Of a stretch of DNA of 35,181 bases, positions 15,730-23,894 are shown one piece after another; within the stretch, counting starts at the first letter, position 1; each line of letters begins with the position of its first letter. The notes below the pieces were generated by a model. That model ran no database searches and was not told the origin of the DNA. It worked only from the letters and a program-made list of their open reading frames with translations. The translations under genes and the position numbers were made by a program. This stretch comes from Natronomonas sp. CBA1123 (GTDB lineage Archaea; Halobacteriota; Halobacteria; Halobacteriales; Haloarculaceae). The stretch is taken from the NCBI RefSeq assembly GCF_009741925.1, contig NZ_WPCC01000032.1, forward strand, positions 1 to 35,181, read 5' to 3'.

Positions 15730-16476
15730 ATGACTGACGAGGAACCCGACGACTCACACGAGTTCTCCGAGGGCCAAGGGTTCGGCGACCCCTACGAGGG
15801 GTTCGACCTCGACCCGCCGGAGTTGGACATCGACCCGGGGATGGTAGACCCGGTGGACTCCCGAGTCGTCGCCGACACGCTCGACCGCCGACAGATTCCG
15901 GCGGACCAAGTCGACGCCGAGAGCCTCCTCGACGTGGGACTGGAGTACATGCGCATCAACCGCCACGAGCAGGCGACCGAGGCGTTCGAACGCGTCGCGA
16001 ACTTCGCGGACGACGACGGCATCGAACAGGAGGCGTGGGTGAACAAGGGCGCCGCCCACGCGGAGTTACAGGAGTTCCAGCGAGCCATCGAGTCCTACCG
16101 GGAGGCACTCGCCATCGACGACGAGTCCGAACACGCCGCCTCGGCGGAGACGAACCTCGCCTACGCGCTGTGGGAGTCCGGGCAGAGCGAACAGGCGCTC
16201 GAACACGCCGAACGCGCCGTCGAGTTAGACCAGCGGTTCCCGCAGGGATGGTACAACCGCGGGTTCTTCCTGCTCGAACGGGGGCTGGCCGAGGACGCCG
16301 TCTCCTGTTTCGACAACGCGCTCCGACTGGGTCACCGCAGTCCGGACGTACTCGAGGAGAAAGCCCGCGCACTCGAAGCGATGGGTGAAGACGACCGCGC
16401 CGAGGAGGTCGCCGAAGAGGCCGAGGAACTCAGACAGAACGCCGAGGAGAAACTCGTCGAGTCACGGGAGAAATGA
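15730..16476 (+). CDS. Tetratricopeptide-repeat protein
   Basis: 248 residues. An acidic disordered N terminus (about 1-60) contains Asp/Pro repeats. Then come about five TPR-like helical pairs (about 70-235), with the typical small-residue/aromatic pattern seen in EAWVNKGAAHAELQEFQRAIESYREALAID, split across EQALEHAERAVELD and GWYNRGFFLLERG. It is likely a cytoplasmic scaffold for protein-protein contacts. It overlaps the DUF424 gene by four bases (ATGA), so the two should be translated together. The partner is unknown. Proximity to cetZ is noted, but a 71-base gap separates them. Confidence 0.88.
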   Translation: MTDEEPDDSHEFSEGQGFGDPYEGFDLDPPELDIDPGMVDPVDSRVVADTLDRRQIPADQVDAESLLDVGLEYMRINRHEQATEAFERVANFADDDGIEQEAWVNKGAAHAELQEFQRAIESYREALAIDDESEHAASAETNLAYALWESGQSEQALEHAERAVELDQRFPQGWYNRGFFLLERGLAEDAVSCFDNALRLGHRSPDVLEEKARALEAMGEDDRAEEVAEEAEELRQNAEEKLVESREK

Positions 16477-16766
16477 TGTTACTGCGGGAGCGGCCGACAC
16501 AGGAGGGAACGCTCGTCTCCGTCTGTGACGCCGACGTACTCGGGGAAACGTTCGAGAACGGCGAGGTGTCGTTGACCGTCGAGCGGGACTTTTACGACGG
16601 CGAGGAGGCGACCGCCGAGGAGGTCGTCGCCAGCCTCTCGGGGGCGGCGGTGGCGAACCTCGTCGGCGACCAGGCGGTCCAAATCGCCGTCGAACACGGC
16701 TTCGTCGACAGCGAGAACGTCCTCGAGTTCGAGGAGACGGTCCACGCCCAGTACCTCCGGCTCTGA
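16473..16766 (+). CDS. DUF424 family protein
   Basis: 97 residues. The pattern VCDADVLGETFENGEVSLTV, FYDGEE and the C-terminal HGFVDSENVLEFEETVHAQ is that of DUF424, a small archaeal protein family found across Euryarchaeota. No signal peptide or helix is seen. It starts within the end of the TPR gene; a second ATG follows immediately, so the start could be three bases later. Function is unknown. Its wide conservation suggests a housekeeping role. Confidence 0.85.
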   Translation: MMLLRERPTQEGTLVSVCDADVLGETFENGEVSLTVERDFYDGEEATAEEVVASLSGAAVANLVGDQAVQIAVEHGFVDSENVLEFEETVHAQYLRL

Positions 16767-16830
16767 GTTCCGGGGCGAATATCTAAGAAATATAGAACAA
16801 ACATCATGACGGCGGCGAGATGGCCCGGTA

Positions 16831-16840
16831 GAATTATTTG
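16831..16840 (+). promoter_or_regulatory. TATA-like element for the 7TM histidine kinase
   Basis: GAATTATTTG lies 24-34 bases before the ATG at 16865. It fits a leaderless transcript. A second AT-rich patch (16779-16803) sits after the DUF424 stop. Confidence 0.45.
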
Positions 16841-16864
16841 AGTCGGTAGTGAGTGTGCGAGTAA

Positions 16865-18559
16865 ATGCCATTGGCCACACCCGTCTCACTGCCGTTTCTC
16901 GTCGGGTACGTGGCCGCCATGGTGGTCGCCGGCGGGCTGTCGGGGTACTGTTTGTACCGGCGCTCCGGCCGGGTTTCGGGGGCGTTCGGTCTCACGATGG
17001 TCGCGGTGTTTTCGTGGTCCGTCGGCGCGCTCGGTCGGACGGCGGTCTCGACGGAGGCCGTCTGGTACGCCCTGACGCTCGTGATGTACACCGGCGTCGT
17101 GGGGGCGACGGTCCTGTTTTTCGTTTTTACGGTCCGTTACACCGGTTCGAAGCCACGAGTGACGGGACGGCAACTCGCCGGCCTGTTCGTCGTTCCGGCT
17201 CTCTCGTTGCTCCTGTTGGCGACAAATCCGGTGCATGGCCTGTTCTTCGCCGGCGTCGAGCGGTCGACGATGGCCGGAACGGTCGTCTTCGAGACGACTG
17301 CCGGACCGTGGTTCTGGGTCCACTCGCTGTACAGTTACGCGCTGTTGGGTGGCGGAACCCTCCTCCTTGTCCGGTTCGCCGCGGGGAACCGCAGTCACTA
17401 CCGGCGACAGGCGCTCCCGTTGCTCTTCGGCGTCGCCCTGCCGTGGGGAACGAACGTCGCCTACGTGTTCGGACCTGCCGGTGGCTTCCCCGTCGACCCG
17501 ACGCCGGTCGGGTTCGCTCTCGGCGGCGTGTTCATCGCGTATGCGGTGTTCCGCGCCCGGTTGACGGACCTGACGCCGATTGCCCGGTCGTCGGTCGTCG
17601 ACGCCATCGACGACGCGGTGTTCGTCCTCGACGACCGCCGGCGCCTCGTCGACTTCAACACCGCGGCGGCGTCGCTGCTGGACGCCGACGACCCGGTCGG
17701 CGAAGAGATATCCGACCTTCTTCCGGCGGCGCTCTCCGACGCCGACGGCGAGGCGACATCGCTCGACACCAGCGGCACGGAGCGGTGGTATCGCTCCCGG
17801 GAAGTCCCCATCGAAGGAATCGGTTCGGTTCTGCTGGTCAGCGACGTGACCGAACGGATGCGCCGGCGGCGACAGCTCCGCGAGCAAAACGAGCGCCTCG
17901 AGGAGTTCACCCGCGTCGCCGCCCACGACCTCCGGAACCCGCTGAACGCGATAACGGGGTACACCGAACTCGCCCGCGAGACGGGAGAGGTTTCGTATCT
18001 CGAGCAGGTCGACCCGGCGACCGACCGCATGGAGACGCTCGTCGACGACTTGCTGACCCTCGGCGAGGAGGGACAGGTCGTCGAGGAGACCGAACCGGTT
18101 CCTGTCGCGGAGGTCGCAGAGCGGGCCTGGGCGAACGTCGAGACGGACGACGCGACGCTCCAGGCGGTCGACGACGGGTGGATACTCGCCGACGAAACCC
18201 GGCTGATGAATCTGCTGGAGAAACTGTTCCGGAACTGCGTCGAACACGGGGCCGACGACGGCGACAGCGTCACCGTCCGCATCGGAATGTTCTCGGACGG
18301 GTTCTTCGTCGCCGACGACGGCATCGGCATCCCGACCGACGCCCGGGCAGACGTGTTCGACTACGGGTACTCGACACACGGCGGGACCGGACTCGGCCTT
18401 CCCGTCGTCCGGAGTATCGCCGTCGCCCACGGGTGGGAGGTGTCGGTGACCGACTCGGATACCGGCGGTGCCCGCTTCGAGTTCCGGAGCGTTCAACTGC
18501 ACGCCGGCCCGCAACGGGAGCGACCGGACGTCGACACCCCGTGGGGCCGGACGAAATAA
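16865..18559 (+). CDS. Membrane histidine kinase: 7TM sensor, PAS, HisKA, HATPase
   Basis: 564 residues. The N terminus (about 1-230) has seven hydrophobic segments resembling the histidine-kinase 7TM sensor domain, ending in AYAVFRARLTDLTPIARS. A PAS-like domain follows (about 235-330) with the VDAIDDAVFVLDDRRRLVDFN opening, split by the usual turn. The dimerisation domain carries the phospho-acceptor His354 in AAHDLRNPL. The ATPase has the N box LFRNCVEHG, G1 box DDGIGIP and G2 box GGTGLGLPVV. It should sense a membrane or small-molecule signal and phosphorylate a separate response regulator, which is not encoded nearby. Its transmitter is closely similar to the kinase at 19719-21230. Confidence 0.92.
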   Translation: MPLATPVSLPFLVGYVAAMVVAGGLSGYCLYRRSGRVSGAFGLTMVAVFSWSVGALGRTAVSTEAVWYALTLVMYTGVVGATVLFFVFTVRYTGSKPRVTGRQLAGLFVVPALSLLLLATNPVHGLFFAGVERSTMAGTVVFETTAGPWFWVHSLYSYALLGGGTLLLVRFAAGNRSHYRRQALPLLFGVALPWGTNVAYVFGPAGGFPVDPTPVGFALGGVFIAYAVFRARLTDLTPIARSSVVDAIDDAVFVLDDRRRLVDFNTAAASLLDADDPVGEEISDLLPAALSDADGEATSLDTSGTERWYRSREVPIEGIGSVLLVSDVTERMRRRRQLREQNERLEEFTRVAAHDLRNPLNAITGYTELARETGEVSYLEQVDPATDRMETLVDDLLTLGEEGQVVEETEPVPVAEVAERAWANVETDDATLQAVDDGWILADETRLMNLLEKLFRNCVEHGADDGDSVTVRIGMFSDGFFVADDGIGIPTDARADVFDYGYSTHGGTGLGLPVVRSIAVAHGWEVSVTDSDTGGARFEFRSVQLHAGPQRERPDVDTPWGRTK

Positions 18560-18613
18560 GTAACCGGCAACCCGTGGCCGAAGTTTGAAGCCGTTTCCCG
18601 ATGGGTTGGGCCC

Positions 18614-19717
18614 ATGCAGATAACAGGCGTCAATCAGTACCACCTCGACCACACCCTGGAGGAGCCGTTCTACCCGACGTGGATTCCCGGCTACCCGCAG
18701 TCGACCCACGAACTGGAGTTGTTCGAAATCGAGACCGACGAGGGCATCACCGGCTACGGCGCCTCGCCGTCGTTCGCGGGCGGCCTCGACTACGAGACGC
18801 CGCTGGAGCTGTTTCTGACCGGCGAGGACCCCCACAACGTCGAGGGGATTCTCGGCAAGTTGGAGACGGTCAACCTCGTCGGCCCGCGACCGTGGCACGT
18901 CGAGATGGCGCTGTGGGACATCATCGGGAAGGACGCCGACAAGCCAGTCTACGAACTGTTCGGGGCACAGGCTCGGGATATCCCGGTGTACGCCTCGACG
19001 GGCGAAGTGATGGACGCCGAGGAGCGAATCGACTACGTCGAAAAGCGCGTCGAAGAGGGCTTCGAGGCCGTCAAACTCCGGGTGACGGAAGTCGACCACA
19101 TCGAGACGGTCCGGCGAGTGCGGGAGGCCTTCCCCGAGTTGACGCTGATGGTCGACGCGAACAAGGGGTGGGCCGTCCGCGTGATGGAAGACCCAATCGA
19201 GTGGTCCTTCGCCGACGCCCTGGAGTTCGCCCGCGGTCTCGACGACATCGGCGGCGTCGCGTGGCTCGAAGAGCCGCTGCACCGCCACGACTACGAGGGA
19301 TATAGTCGGCTCCGAGACGCTGTGGATGTCAACATCGCCGGCGGCGAGTTCAACAACGGCACGCATCACTTCCGGGAGTTCGTCAGGCAGGGGTCCCTGG
19401 ACATCCTTCAGCCCGACGCGGCGCTGGCGACGGGAATTCGGCAGGCCGTCGACGTCGCGCGGATGGGACAGGAACACGGCCTCCAGTTCGTGCCCCACAC
19501 GTGGACGAACGCGGTGGGCTTCGCGGCGAACCTCCAGGTGATGACCGCCGTCGGCAGTCCGTGGTGTGAGTACCCGATGGAGCCGCCGTGGACGCCCGAC
19601 GTGTGGTCGTTCATGCTCGAAGACGGGTTCGAACACGACGACGGGACGATTCGCGCACCCGAGAAACCCGGCCTCGGCATCGAGATTCCCGAGGGCGTGT
19701 TGGCCGACGCCGAGTAG
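18614..19717 (+). CDS. Mandelate racemase/muconate-lactonizing family enzyme (enolase superfamily)
   Basis: 367 residues. The N-terminal capping domain (about 1-125) includes EIETDEGITGYGASPSFAGG and the ALWDIIGK helix. The barrel carries magnesium ligands Asp181 (VDANKGW), Glu219 or Glu220 (WLEEPL) and Glu245 (GGEFNN). Candidate acid/base residues are Lys154 in the KLR motif (KxK in mandelate racemase, here Lys154/Arg156) and His295 in VPHTWTN. The His suggests the mandelate racemase group, covering sugar-acid dehydratases and racemases, rather than o-succinylbenzoate synthase. The substrate cannot be predicted. The gene is flanked by two histidine kinases: 54 bases after one, and stop-to-stop with the other. 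Confidence 0.88.
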   Translation: MQITGVNQYHLDHTLEEPFYPTWIPGYPQSTHELELFEIETDEGITGYGASPSFAGGLDYETPLELFLTGEDPHNVEGILGKLETVNLVGPRPWHVEMALWDIIGKDADKPVYELFGAQARDIPVYASTGEVMDAEERIDYVEKRVEEGFEAVKLRVTEVDHIETVRRVREAFPELTLMVDANKGWAVRVMEDPIEWSFADALEFARGLDDIGGVAWLEEPLHRHDYEGYSRLRDAVDVNIAGGEFNNGTHHFREFVRQGSLDILQPDAALATGIRQAVDVARMGQEHGLQFVPHTWTNAVGFAANLQVMTAVGSPWCEYPMEPPWTPDVWSFMLEDGFEHDDGTIRAPEKPGLGIEIPEGVLADAE

Positions 19718-19718
19718 C

Positions 19719-21230
19719 TCACTCCGCCGCGTCGCCGTCGAATCGGAACTCGAACCGTGCGCCGCCCGACTCGCTTTCCGCGACTTCGACCGACCAGCCG
19801 TGGGCGACGGCGATACGGCGGACGATGGGAAGGCCGAACCCGGTTCCCGATTCGTGGTCGGTGTAACCGACCTCGAACACCCGTTCGCGTTCCGAGGCAG
19901 GGATGCCGGGGCCGTCGTCGGCGACGACGAAGCCGGACTCGGTCGGTTCGACGCTGACCGACACCGTCTCGCCACCGTGGATGACGGCGTTGGTGAAGAG
20001 GTTCTCGAGGAGTTGTCGGAGACGCCCGGGGTCGGCGTCGATGGCCTCGTCCTCGGTCGAGAGCGTCGCCTCGGTGGTTTCGACGTTCTCCCACGCCGTC
20101 TCGGCGATATCGGCCAGCGAGACCGTCCGGACGTCACCGACCGTCCGGCCCTGTTTGGCGAGTGCGAGCAGGTCCTCGATGAGCGAGTCCATCCGGTCGA
20201 GTGCGTCGGCGGTCGCTTCGAGGTCCGCGTCGTCGTACTGTTCGCGGGCGAGGTCGAGCCGACCTTTGGCGACCGACAGCGGACTCCGGAGGTCGTGGCT
20301 GACGACGGAGGTGAACTCCTCTAACCGCTCGTTCTGTCGGCCGAGTTCGCGGCGCTGTCTGCGGAGGACCTCCTCGCGGTCGGCACGGCCCAGCGCGGCC
20401 CTCGTCGCCGTCGCGAGCAGTTTCGCCACCGTCACGTCGAGGTCGTCGAAGGCGTTCGGTTCCGTCGCACCGAGATTCATCACGCCGTACGCTCCCAACG
20501 GGATAACTATCTCCGAGCGAATCACGGTGTCGGGGTTGTGAACCCCGTCGACGGACCGAACGTCGTCGTAAACCGTCATCTCGCCGGATTCGAAGGCCTG
20601 CCACGAGAGGCTCTCTCCAGAAGCGTACGTCGGGGGGTTGTCGAACAGTTCCTGACCGGGGTTGGCGACGGCCGCCGGGACGAGCGCGTCGGCCTCGTCG
20701 TCGTAGAGCCACACGCCGGTGACGGGCAAATCGAGGACCTGATTGGCGATTTCGACGGCCCGTTCACACACCTCCTGCTGTGTCGTCGCCGCCGAGAGGT
20801 CCGTCGTCGCCTGCTGGAGCGATTCGACGAGGTCGGCACGTCGTCGGGTCTGTGCGTCGTACCACCCGGCGAGAGAGCCCAAGAGCCCGCCGCCCGTGGC
20901 CGCCGCCGCGACGACGAACAGCGCCTCCACGACGAGAACTCCCTCGACGAACTGGTGGGCGACGACGGCGGTCGAGACGACGCCGAGCGTGGCCGCACCG
21001 AGGAGGACCCACGCCGCGATAACCGGGACCACGTCGCGGTCGCCCCGATACAGCGCGATGGGGACGGCTGCAATCGCGACCGCGAGACCGAACGGGACGA
21101 CGGCGCCGAGAACAGTTCCGGCGGCCAGCGTCTCGTGTGAGAGGGCGTGAGAGGCGTGAACGACGGCGAGGGAGGCCCCGAACCCGAAGACGAGGGCCGT
21201 CGATGTCCGGCCGGAGAGCGAGAGACGCAT
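19719..21230 (-). CDS. Membrane histidine kinase with GAF domain
   Basis: 503 residues. Four to five hydrophobic segments cover about residues 8-125, followed by a short coiled segment. A GAF-like domain spans about 140-280 (VTGVWLYDDEADALVP; VIPLGAYGVMNLG). HisKA has His312 in VVSHDLRSPLSVAKG. HATPase has the N box LLENLFTNAVIHG, G1 DDGPGIP and G2 SGTGFGLPIV. The transmitter strongly resembles that of the 7TM kinase at 16865-18559 (shared NVET, IAVAHGW, GGARFEF), so they are probably paralogous. No response regulator gene is adjacent. It is convergent with the enolase-superfamily gene, their stop codons separated by one base. It is divergent from sufS, with 92 bases between the starts. Confidence 0.92.
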   Translation of the reverse strand: MRLSLSGRTSTALVFGFGASLAVVHASHALSHETLAAGTVLGAVVPFGLAVAIAAVPIALYRGDRDVVPVIAAWVLLGAATLGVVSTAVVAHQFVEGVLVVEALFVVAAAATGGGLLGSLAGWYDAQTRRRADLVESLQQATTDLSAATTQQEVCERAVEIANQVLDLPVTGVWLYDDEADALVPAAVANPGQELFDNPPTYASGESLSWQAFESGEMTVYDDVRSVDGVHNPDTVIRSEIVIPLGAYGVMNLGATEPNAFDDLDVTVAKLLATATRAALGRADREEVLRRQRRELGRQNERLEEFTSVVSHDLRSPLSVAKGRLDLAREQYDDADLEATADALDRMDSLIEDLLALAKQGRTVGDVRTVSLADIAETAWENVETTEATLSTEDEAIDADPGRLRQLLENLFTNAVIHGGETVSVSVEPTESGFVVADDGPGIPASERERVFEVGYTDHESGTGFGLPIVRRIAVAHGWSVEVAESESGGARFEFRFDGDAAE

Positions 21231-21322
21231 CCACCACAGTATTCGCCCCCTGTCTCTTCAATCCCCACATAGCGGCCCGTGGGACCGAAGGAGTAACCAG
21301 CCTCCAACCCCTTTACCCGGTA

Positions 21323-22561
21323 ATGAGCCAACAGGTCGAGCCACTCGATGTCGAGGCCCTCCGCGAGGACTTCCCGATTCTGCAGCGGGAGGTCAACGGG
21401 ACGGACCTCGTCTACCTCGACAACGCGGCGACGACGCAAACCCCCGAACAGGTCATCGGGGCCATCACCGACTACTACCGCAACTACAACGCCAACGTCC
21501 ACCGGGGCATCCACCAACTGAGCCAGGAGGCGTCCATCGCCTACGAGGAGGCCCACGACCGCGTCGCGGAGTTCATCGGGGCCGCTGGCCGCGAGGAAAT
21601 CGTGTTCACCAAGAACACCACCGAATCGATGAACCTCGTCGCCTACGCGTGGGGGTTGAACGAACTCGGCCCCGGCGACGAAGTGGTGCTCACGGAGATG
21701 GAACACCACGCCTCGCTGGTGACGTGGCAACAGATAGCCAAGCGAACGGGCGCCGACTGCAAGTACATCCCCATCACCGACGAGGGACGACTGGACATGG
21801 ACGCGGCCCGCGAACTCATCACCGACGATACGGCGATGGTCTCTGCGGTCCACGTTTCCAACACTCTCGGCACCATCAACCCTGTCTCCGAGCTGGCCGA
21901 CATCGCCCACGACCACGACGCCTACATGTTCGTCGATGCCGCCCAGTCGGTTCCGAACCGCCCCGTCGACGTCGAGGCCATCGACGCCGACTTCCTCGCC
22001 TTCTCCGGACACAAGATGGCCGGTCCCACCGGCATCGGCGTCCTCTACGGGAAAGAGCACATCCTCGAGGAGATGGAGCCGTACCTCTACGGCGGCGACA
22101 TGATACTGAAGGTCACCTTCGAGGACGCGACGTGGAACGAACTTCCCTGGAAGTTCGAGGCCGGCACGCCGAACATCTGTGAGGGCATCGCGCTCGCGGC
22201 GGCCTGTGACTACCTTGACGACATCGGGATGGAGGCGATTCAGCGCCACGAAGCCGAACTCGCCGAGTACGCCTACGACCGCCTCACCGAATGGGACGAC
22301 GTCGAGGTGTACGGCCCGCCGGCCGACGACCGCGGCGGCCTCGTCGCGTTCAACGTCGAGGGACTCCACGCTCACGACCTCTCCAGCATCCTCAACGACT
22401 ACGGCGTCGCCATCCGCGCCGGCGACCACTGTACCCAGCCGCTGCACGACGTACTCGGGACGGCGGCGTCGGCGCGTGCCTCGTTTTACCTCTACAACAC
22501 GAAGGAGGAAGTCGACGAACTGGTCGACGCCGTCGACGAGGCCCGGGAACTGTTCAGCTGA
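21323..22561 (+). CDS. sufS: Cysteine desulfurase SufS
   Basis: 412 residues. This PLP enzyme removes sulfur from cysteine as a persulfide for Fe-S cluster assembly. It is of group II (SufS/CsdA). The signatures are YLDNAATTQTP, the ANVHRGIHQLS segment, TEMEHHASLVTWQ, the VDAAQSVPNRPVD segment, the PLP lysine Lys231 in FSGHKMAGPTGIG, and the catalytic Cys370 in RAGDHCTQPLH. The ATG at 21323 is chosen because MSQQVEPLDVEALREDFP is the usual haloarchaeal N terminus; the open frame reaches to 21137 but overlaps the divergent kinase. SufU is encoded 0.9 kb downstream, as expected for a donor-scaffold pair. Confidence 0.96.
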   Translation: MSQQVEPLDVEALREDFPILQREVNGTDLVYLDNAATTQTPEQVIGAITDYYRNYNANVHRGIHQLSQEASIAYEEAHDRVAEFIGAAGREEIVFTKNTTESMNLVAYAWGLNELGPGDEVVLTEMEHHASLVTWQQIAKRTGADCKYIPITDEGRLDMDAARELITDDTAMVSAVHVSNTLGTINPVSELADIAHDHDAYMFVDAAQSVPNRPVDVEAIDADFLAFSGHKMAGPTGIGVLYGKEHILEEMEPYLYGGDMILKVTFEDATWNELPWKFEAGTPNICEGIALAAACDYLDDIGMEAIQRHEAELAEYAYDRLTEWDDVEVYGPPADDRGGLVAFNVEGLHAHDLSSILNDYGVAIRAGDHCTQPLHDVLGTAASARASFYLYNTKEEVDELVDAVDEARELFS

Positions 22562-22591
22562 CGGGTATCATCGCTGTACGACCGACGGACA

Positions 22592-22732
22592 TCACTCCTC
22601 CTCACCACGTCGTATTTTCGTGACGGCGACCGCGTAGACGGCCCCACAGTCACACTCGATGCGCTCGTTCGAGGGCCGGAATCGGAGCTCTCGCGAACAG
22701 GCACACTCCATACACATCTCAGGATTCATCAT
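22592..22732 (-). CDS. 46-residue Cys-rich microprotein (putative zinc ribbon)
   Basis: This small frame encodes MMNPEMCMECAC near the start, then an Arg-rich middle and IECDCGAVYAVAV before a charged tail ending EEE. Five cysteines (7, 10, 12, 27, 29) in the pattern CxxCxC-x14-CxC look like a one-metal ribbon or a small Fe-S/zinc site. A translation starting at the second ATG (22729) or at Met6 would keep all cysteines. It is convergent with sufS, and its stop is 30 bases from the sufS stop. Haloarchaea encode many zinc-finger microproteins of less than 70 residues, which makes a real gene plausible. The function is unknown. Confidence 0.55.
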   Translation of the reverse strand: MMNPEMCMECACSRELRFRPSNERIECDCGAVYAVAVTKIRRGEEE

Positions 22733-22913
22733 CGGAAGCCCCGAACTCGCCTCGCCCACAGGTTCGTCTTACTCGAATGGTCCCACCCAATGGCCATACG
22801 CCGTGGTCACTACGAAACGATATAACAACAACCCTGTATTATCAAAGTAGTTTATTACTTCAGAGGCGAGGCGCCGAGGGCGGAGCGTCTCGGGAGCGAG
22901 CGTCTCCGAGGTG
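22733..22913. other. Intergenic region with AT-rich patch and GC-rich repeat words
   Basis: The stretch 22820-22860 is AT-rich. On the minus strand it holds GTTATATCG (about 22818-22826), a possible TATA box for the Cys-rich microprotein with a leader of about 60 bases. On the plus strand it holds a 13-base word, AGTAGTTTATTAC (22846-22858), identical to one upstream of hemC (682-694). The rest (22861-22913) consists of CGAGGCGCCGAG and AGCGTCTC words like those at 13410-13655. No gene is seen. Confidence 0.4.
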
Positions 22914-23321
22914 TCAGGAGTCTCCCGTTCCCCGCACTTCGACCTCAAACACCCGGCCGAGTCCCATCAGCGAGGCGACGCCGAGCGTGGCGACGTTGAC
23001 GTAGTGTTCGCCGGGGACGGCGGCGACGGCCCCGACGAGGGCGGCGACGCCGAGGAGGAGATGCGCTCGGAGTCCCGGGGTGTAGTCGGTGAGGAGGTCC
23101 CCGCCGACCGCGACGACGGCCGGAATCCCAGCCAGTATCGCGAACACGACGACGGGGCTGGGTTGGTCCAGCGAGTAGGCCGTACCGGCGGCGAGCAGAC
23201 ACGCGGCGCCGGCCAGCGCGAGGATGACGCCGTCGTCGGAGAGGCGAGGGTCGGAGGCCGGTTCGTCGGGGGAGGCCTCGCTGTCGGCGGCGTCGACTGC
23301 CGACTCGGAGTCGTCGCTCAT
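22914..23321 (-). CDS. Small multi-pass membrane protein, unknown function
   Basis: 135 residues. An acidic N-terminal tail (1-30) of Ser/Asp/Glu/Ala precedes about four hydrophobic segments (about 32-50, 54-72, 85-103 and 108-122), the last followed by LGRVFEVEVRGTGDS. I recognise no named domain; the compact four-helix form occurs in many uncharacterised haloarchaeal proteins. It is divergent from sufU, with 107 bases between the starts, so both promoters lie in that gap. Its role in the Fe-S region is not evident. Confidence 0.75.
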   Translation of the reverse strand: MSDDSESAVDAADSEASPDEPASDPRLSDDGVILALAGAACLLAAGTAYSLDQPSPVVVFAILAGIPAVVAVGGDLLTDYTPGLRAHLLLGVAALVGAVAAVPGEHYVNVATLGVASLMGLGRVFEVEVRGTGDS

Positions 23322-23394
23322 GTCGCGGTGTGGACGCCCGGGGGTATTCGGCCTTGCGCTCTCGGCATCGGCACGGACTCACACGACCGGTGGG

Positions 23395-23402
23395 CTTTTA
23401 CT
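23395..23402 (+). promoter_or_regulatory. TATA-like box for sufU
   Basis: CTTTTACT is 26-34 bases before the ATG at 23429. It supports that start against the upstream in-frame start at 23330. Confidence 0.5.
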
Positions 23403-23428
23403 CGTCATTCCCCTCGTGTTCGACAACA

Positions 23429-23845
23429 ATGGGACCCGGCACGGATATGTATCGGCAGCAAATCCTCGACCACTACAAGAACCCCCGCAACTACGGGGAA
23501 CTCGAGGATGCGGACATCGAACACGTCGGCGAGAACCCGATGTGTGGCGACACCATCAAGATGTTCCTGAAGCTGGCCGACGACGGCGACACGATAGCGG
23601 GCGTTAGTTTCATCGGCGACGGCTGTGCCATCAGTCAGGCCTCCGCGAGCATGCTCTCGGGGGAACTCCGAGGCAAGAGCCTCGAGGAGGTCCGCGGGAT
23701 GGAACGCGAGGACATCGAGGAGATGCTCGGTGTCGACCTCAGCCCGATGCGAGTGAAATGCGCCGTCCTCGCCGAGAAAGTCGCAAAGGATGGCATCGCC
23801 ATCCACCAAGGCGACAAAGACCTCGAAGAGACGACCACGGAGTAG
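23429..23845 (+). CDS. sufU: Fe-S cluster assembly protein SufU
   Basis: 138 residues of the IscU/SufU fold. SufU accepts sulfur from SufS, through a zinc-bound site, and passes it to the Suf scaffold. The metal ligands are visible as Cys39 and Asp41 (PMCGDT), Cys66 (GDGCAISQAS) and Cys111 (KCAVLAEK). The insertion between the second and third cysteines (about 18-20 residues more than IscU) is the SufU type. The N terminus MYRQQILDHYKNPRNYG is highly typical. It lies near sufS but on a separate transcript with its own TATA-like box. Confidence 0.95.
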   Translation: MGPGTDMYRQQILDHYKNPRNYGELEDADIEHVGENPMCGDTIKMFLKLADDGDTIAGVSFIGDGCAISQASASMLSGELRGKSLEEVRGMEREDIEEMLGVDLSPMRVKCAVLAEKVAKDGIAIHQGDKDLEETTTE

Positions 23846-23894
23846 GCGGTGAACTGCCGGCGGTTTTTTGATGTGTGATGGCGTACCAATGTGT

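Noticed and set aside
16886-20137. A minus-strand open frame of over 1000 codons across the kinase/enolase region
   Set aside because: It is a shadow of the high-GC genes on the plus strand and of another frame of the second kinase. It has an Arg-rich composition unlike haloarchaeal proteins, and it overlaps three genes with clear domains.
21137-21322. N-terminal extension of sufS
   Set aside because: It overlaps the 5' end of the divergent kinase and is Arg-rich. MSQQVEPLD at 21323 is the usual protein start.
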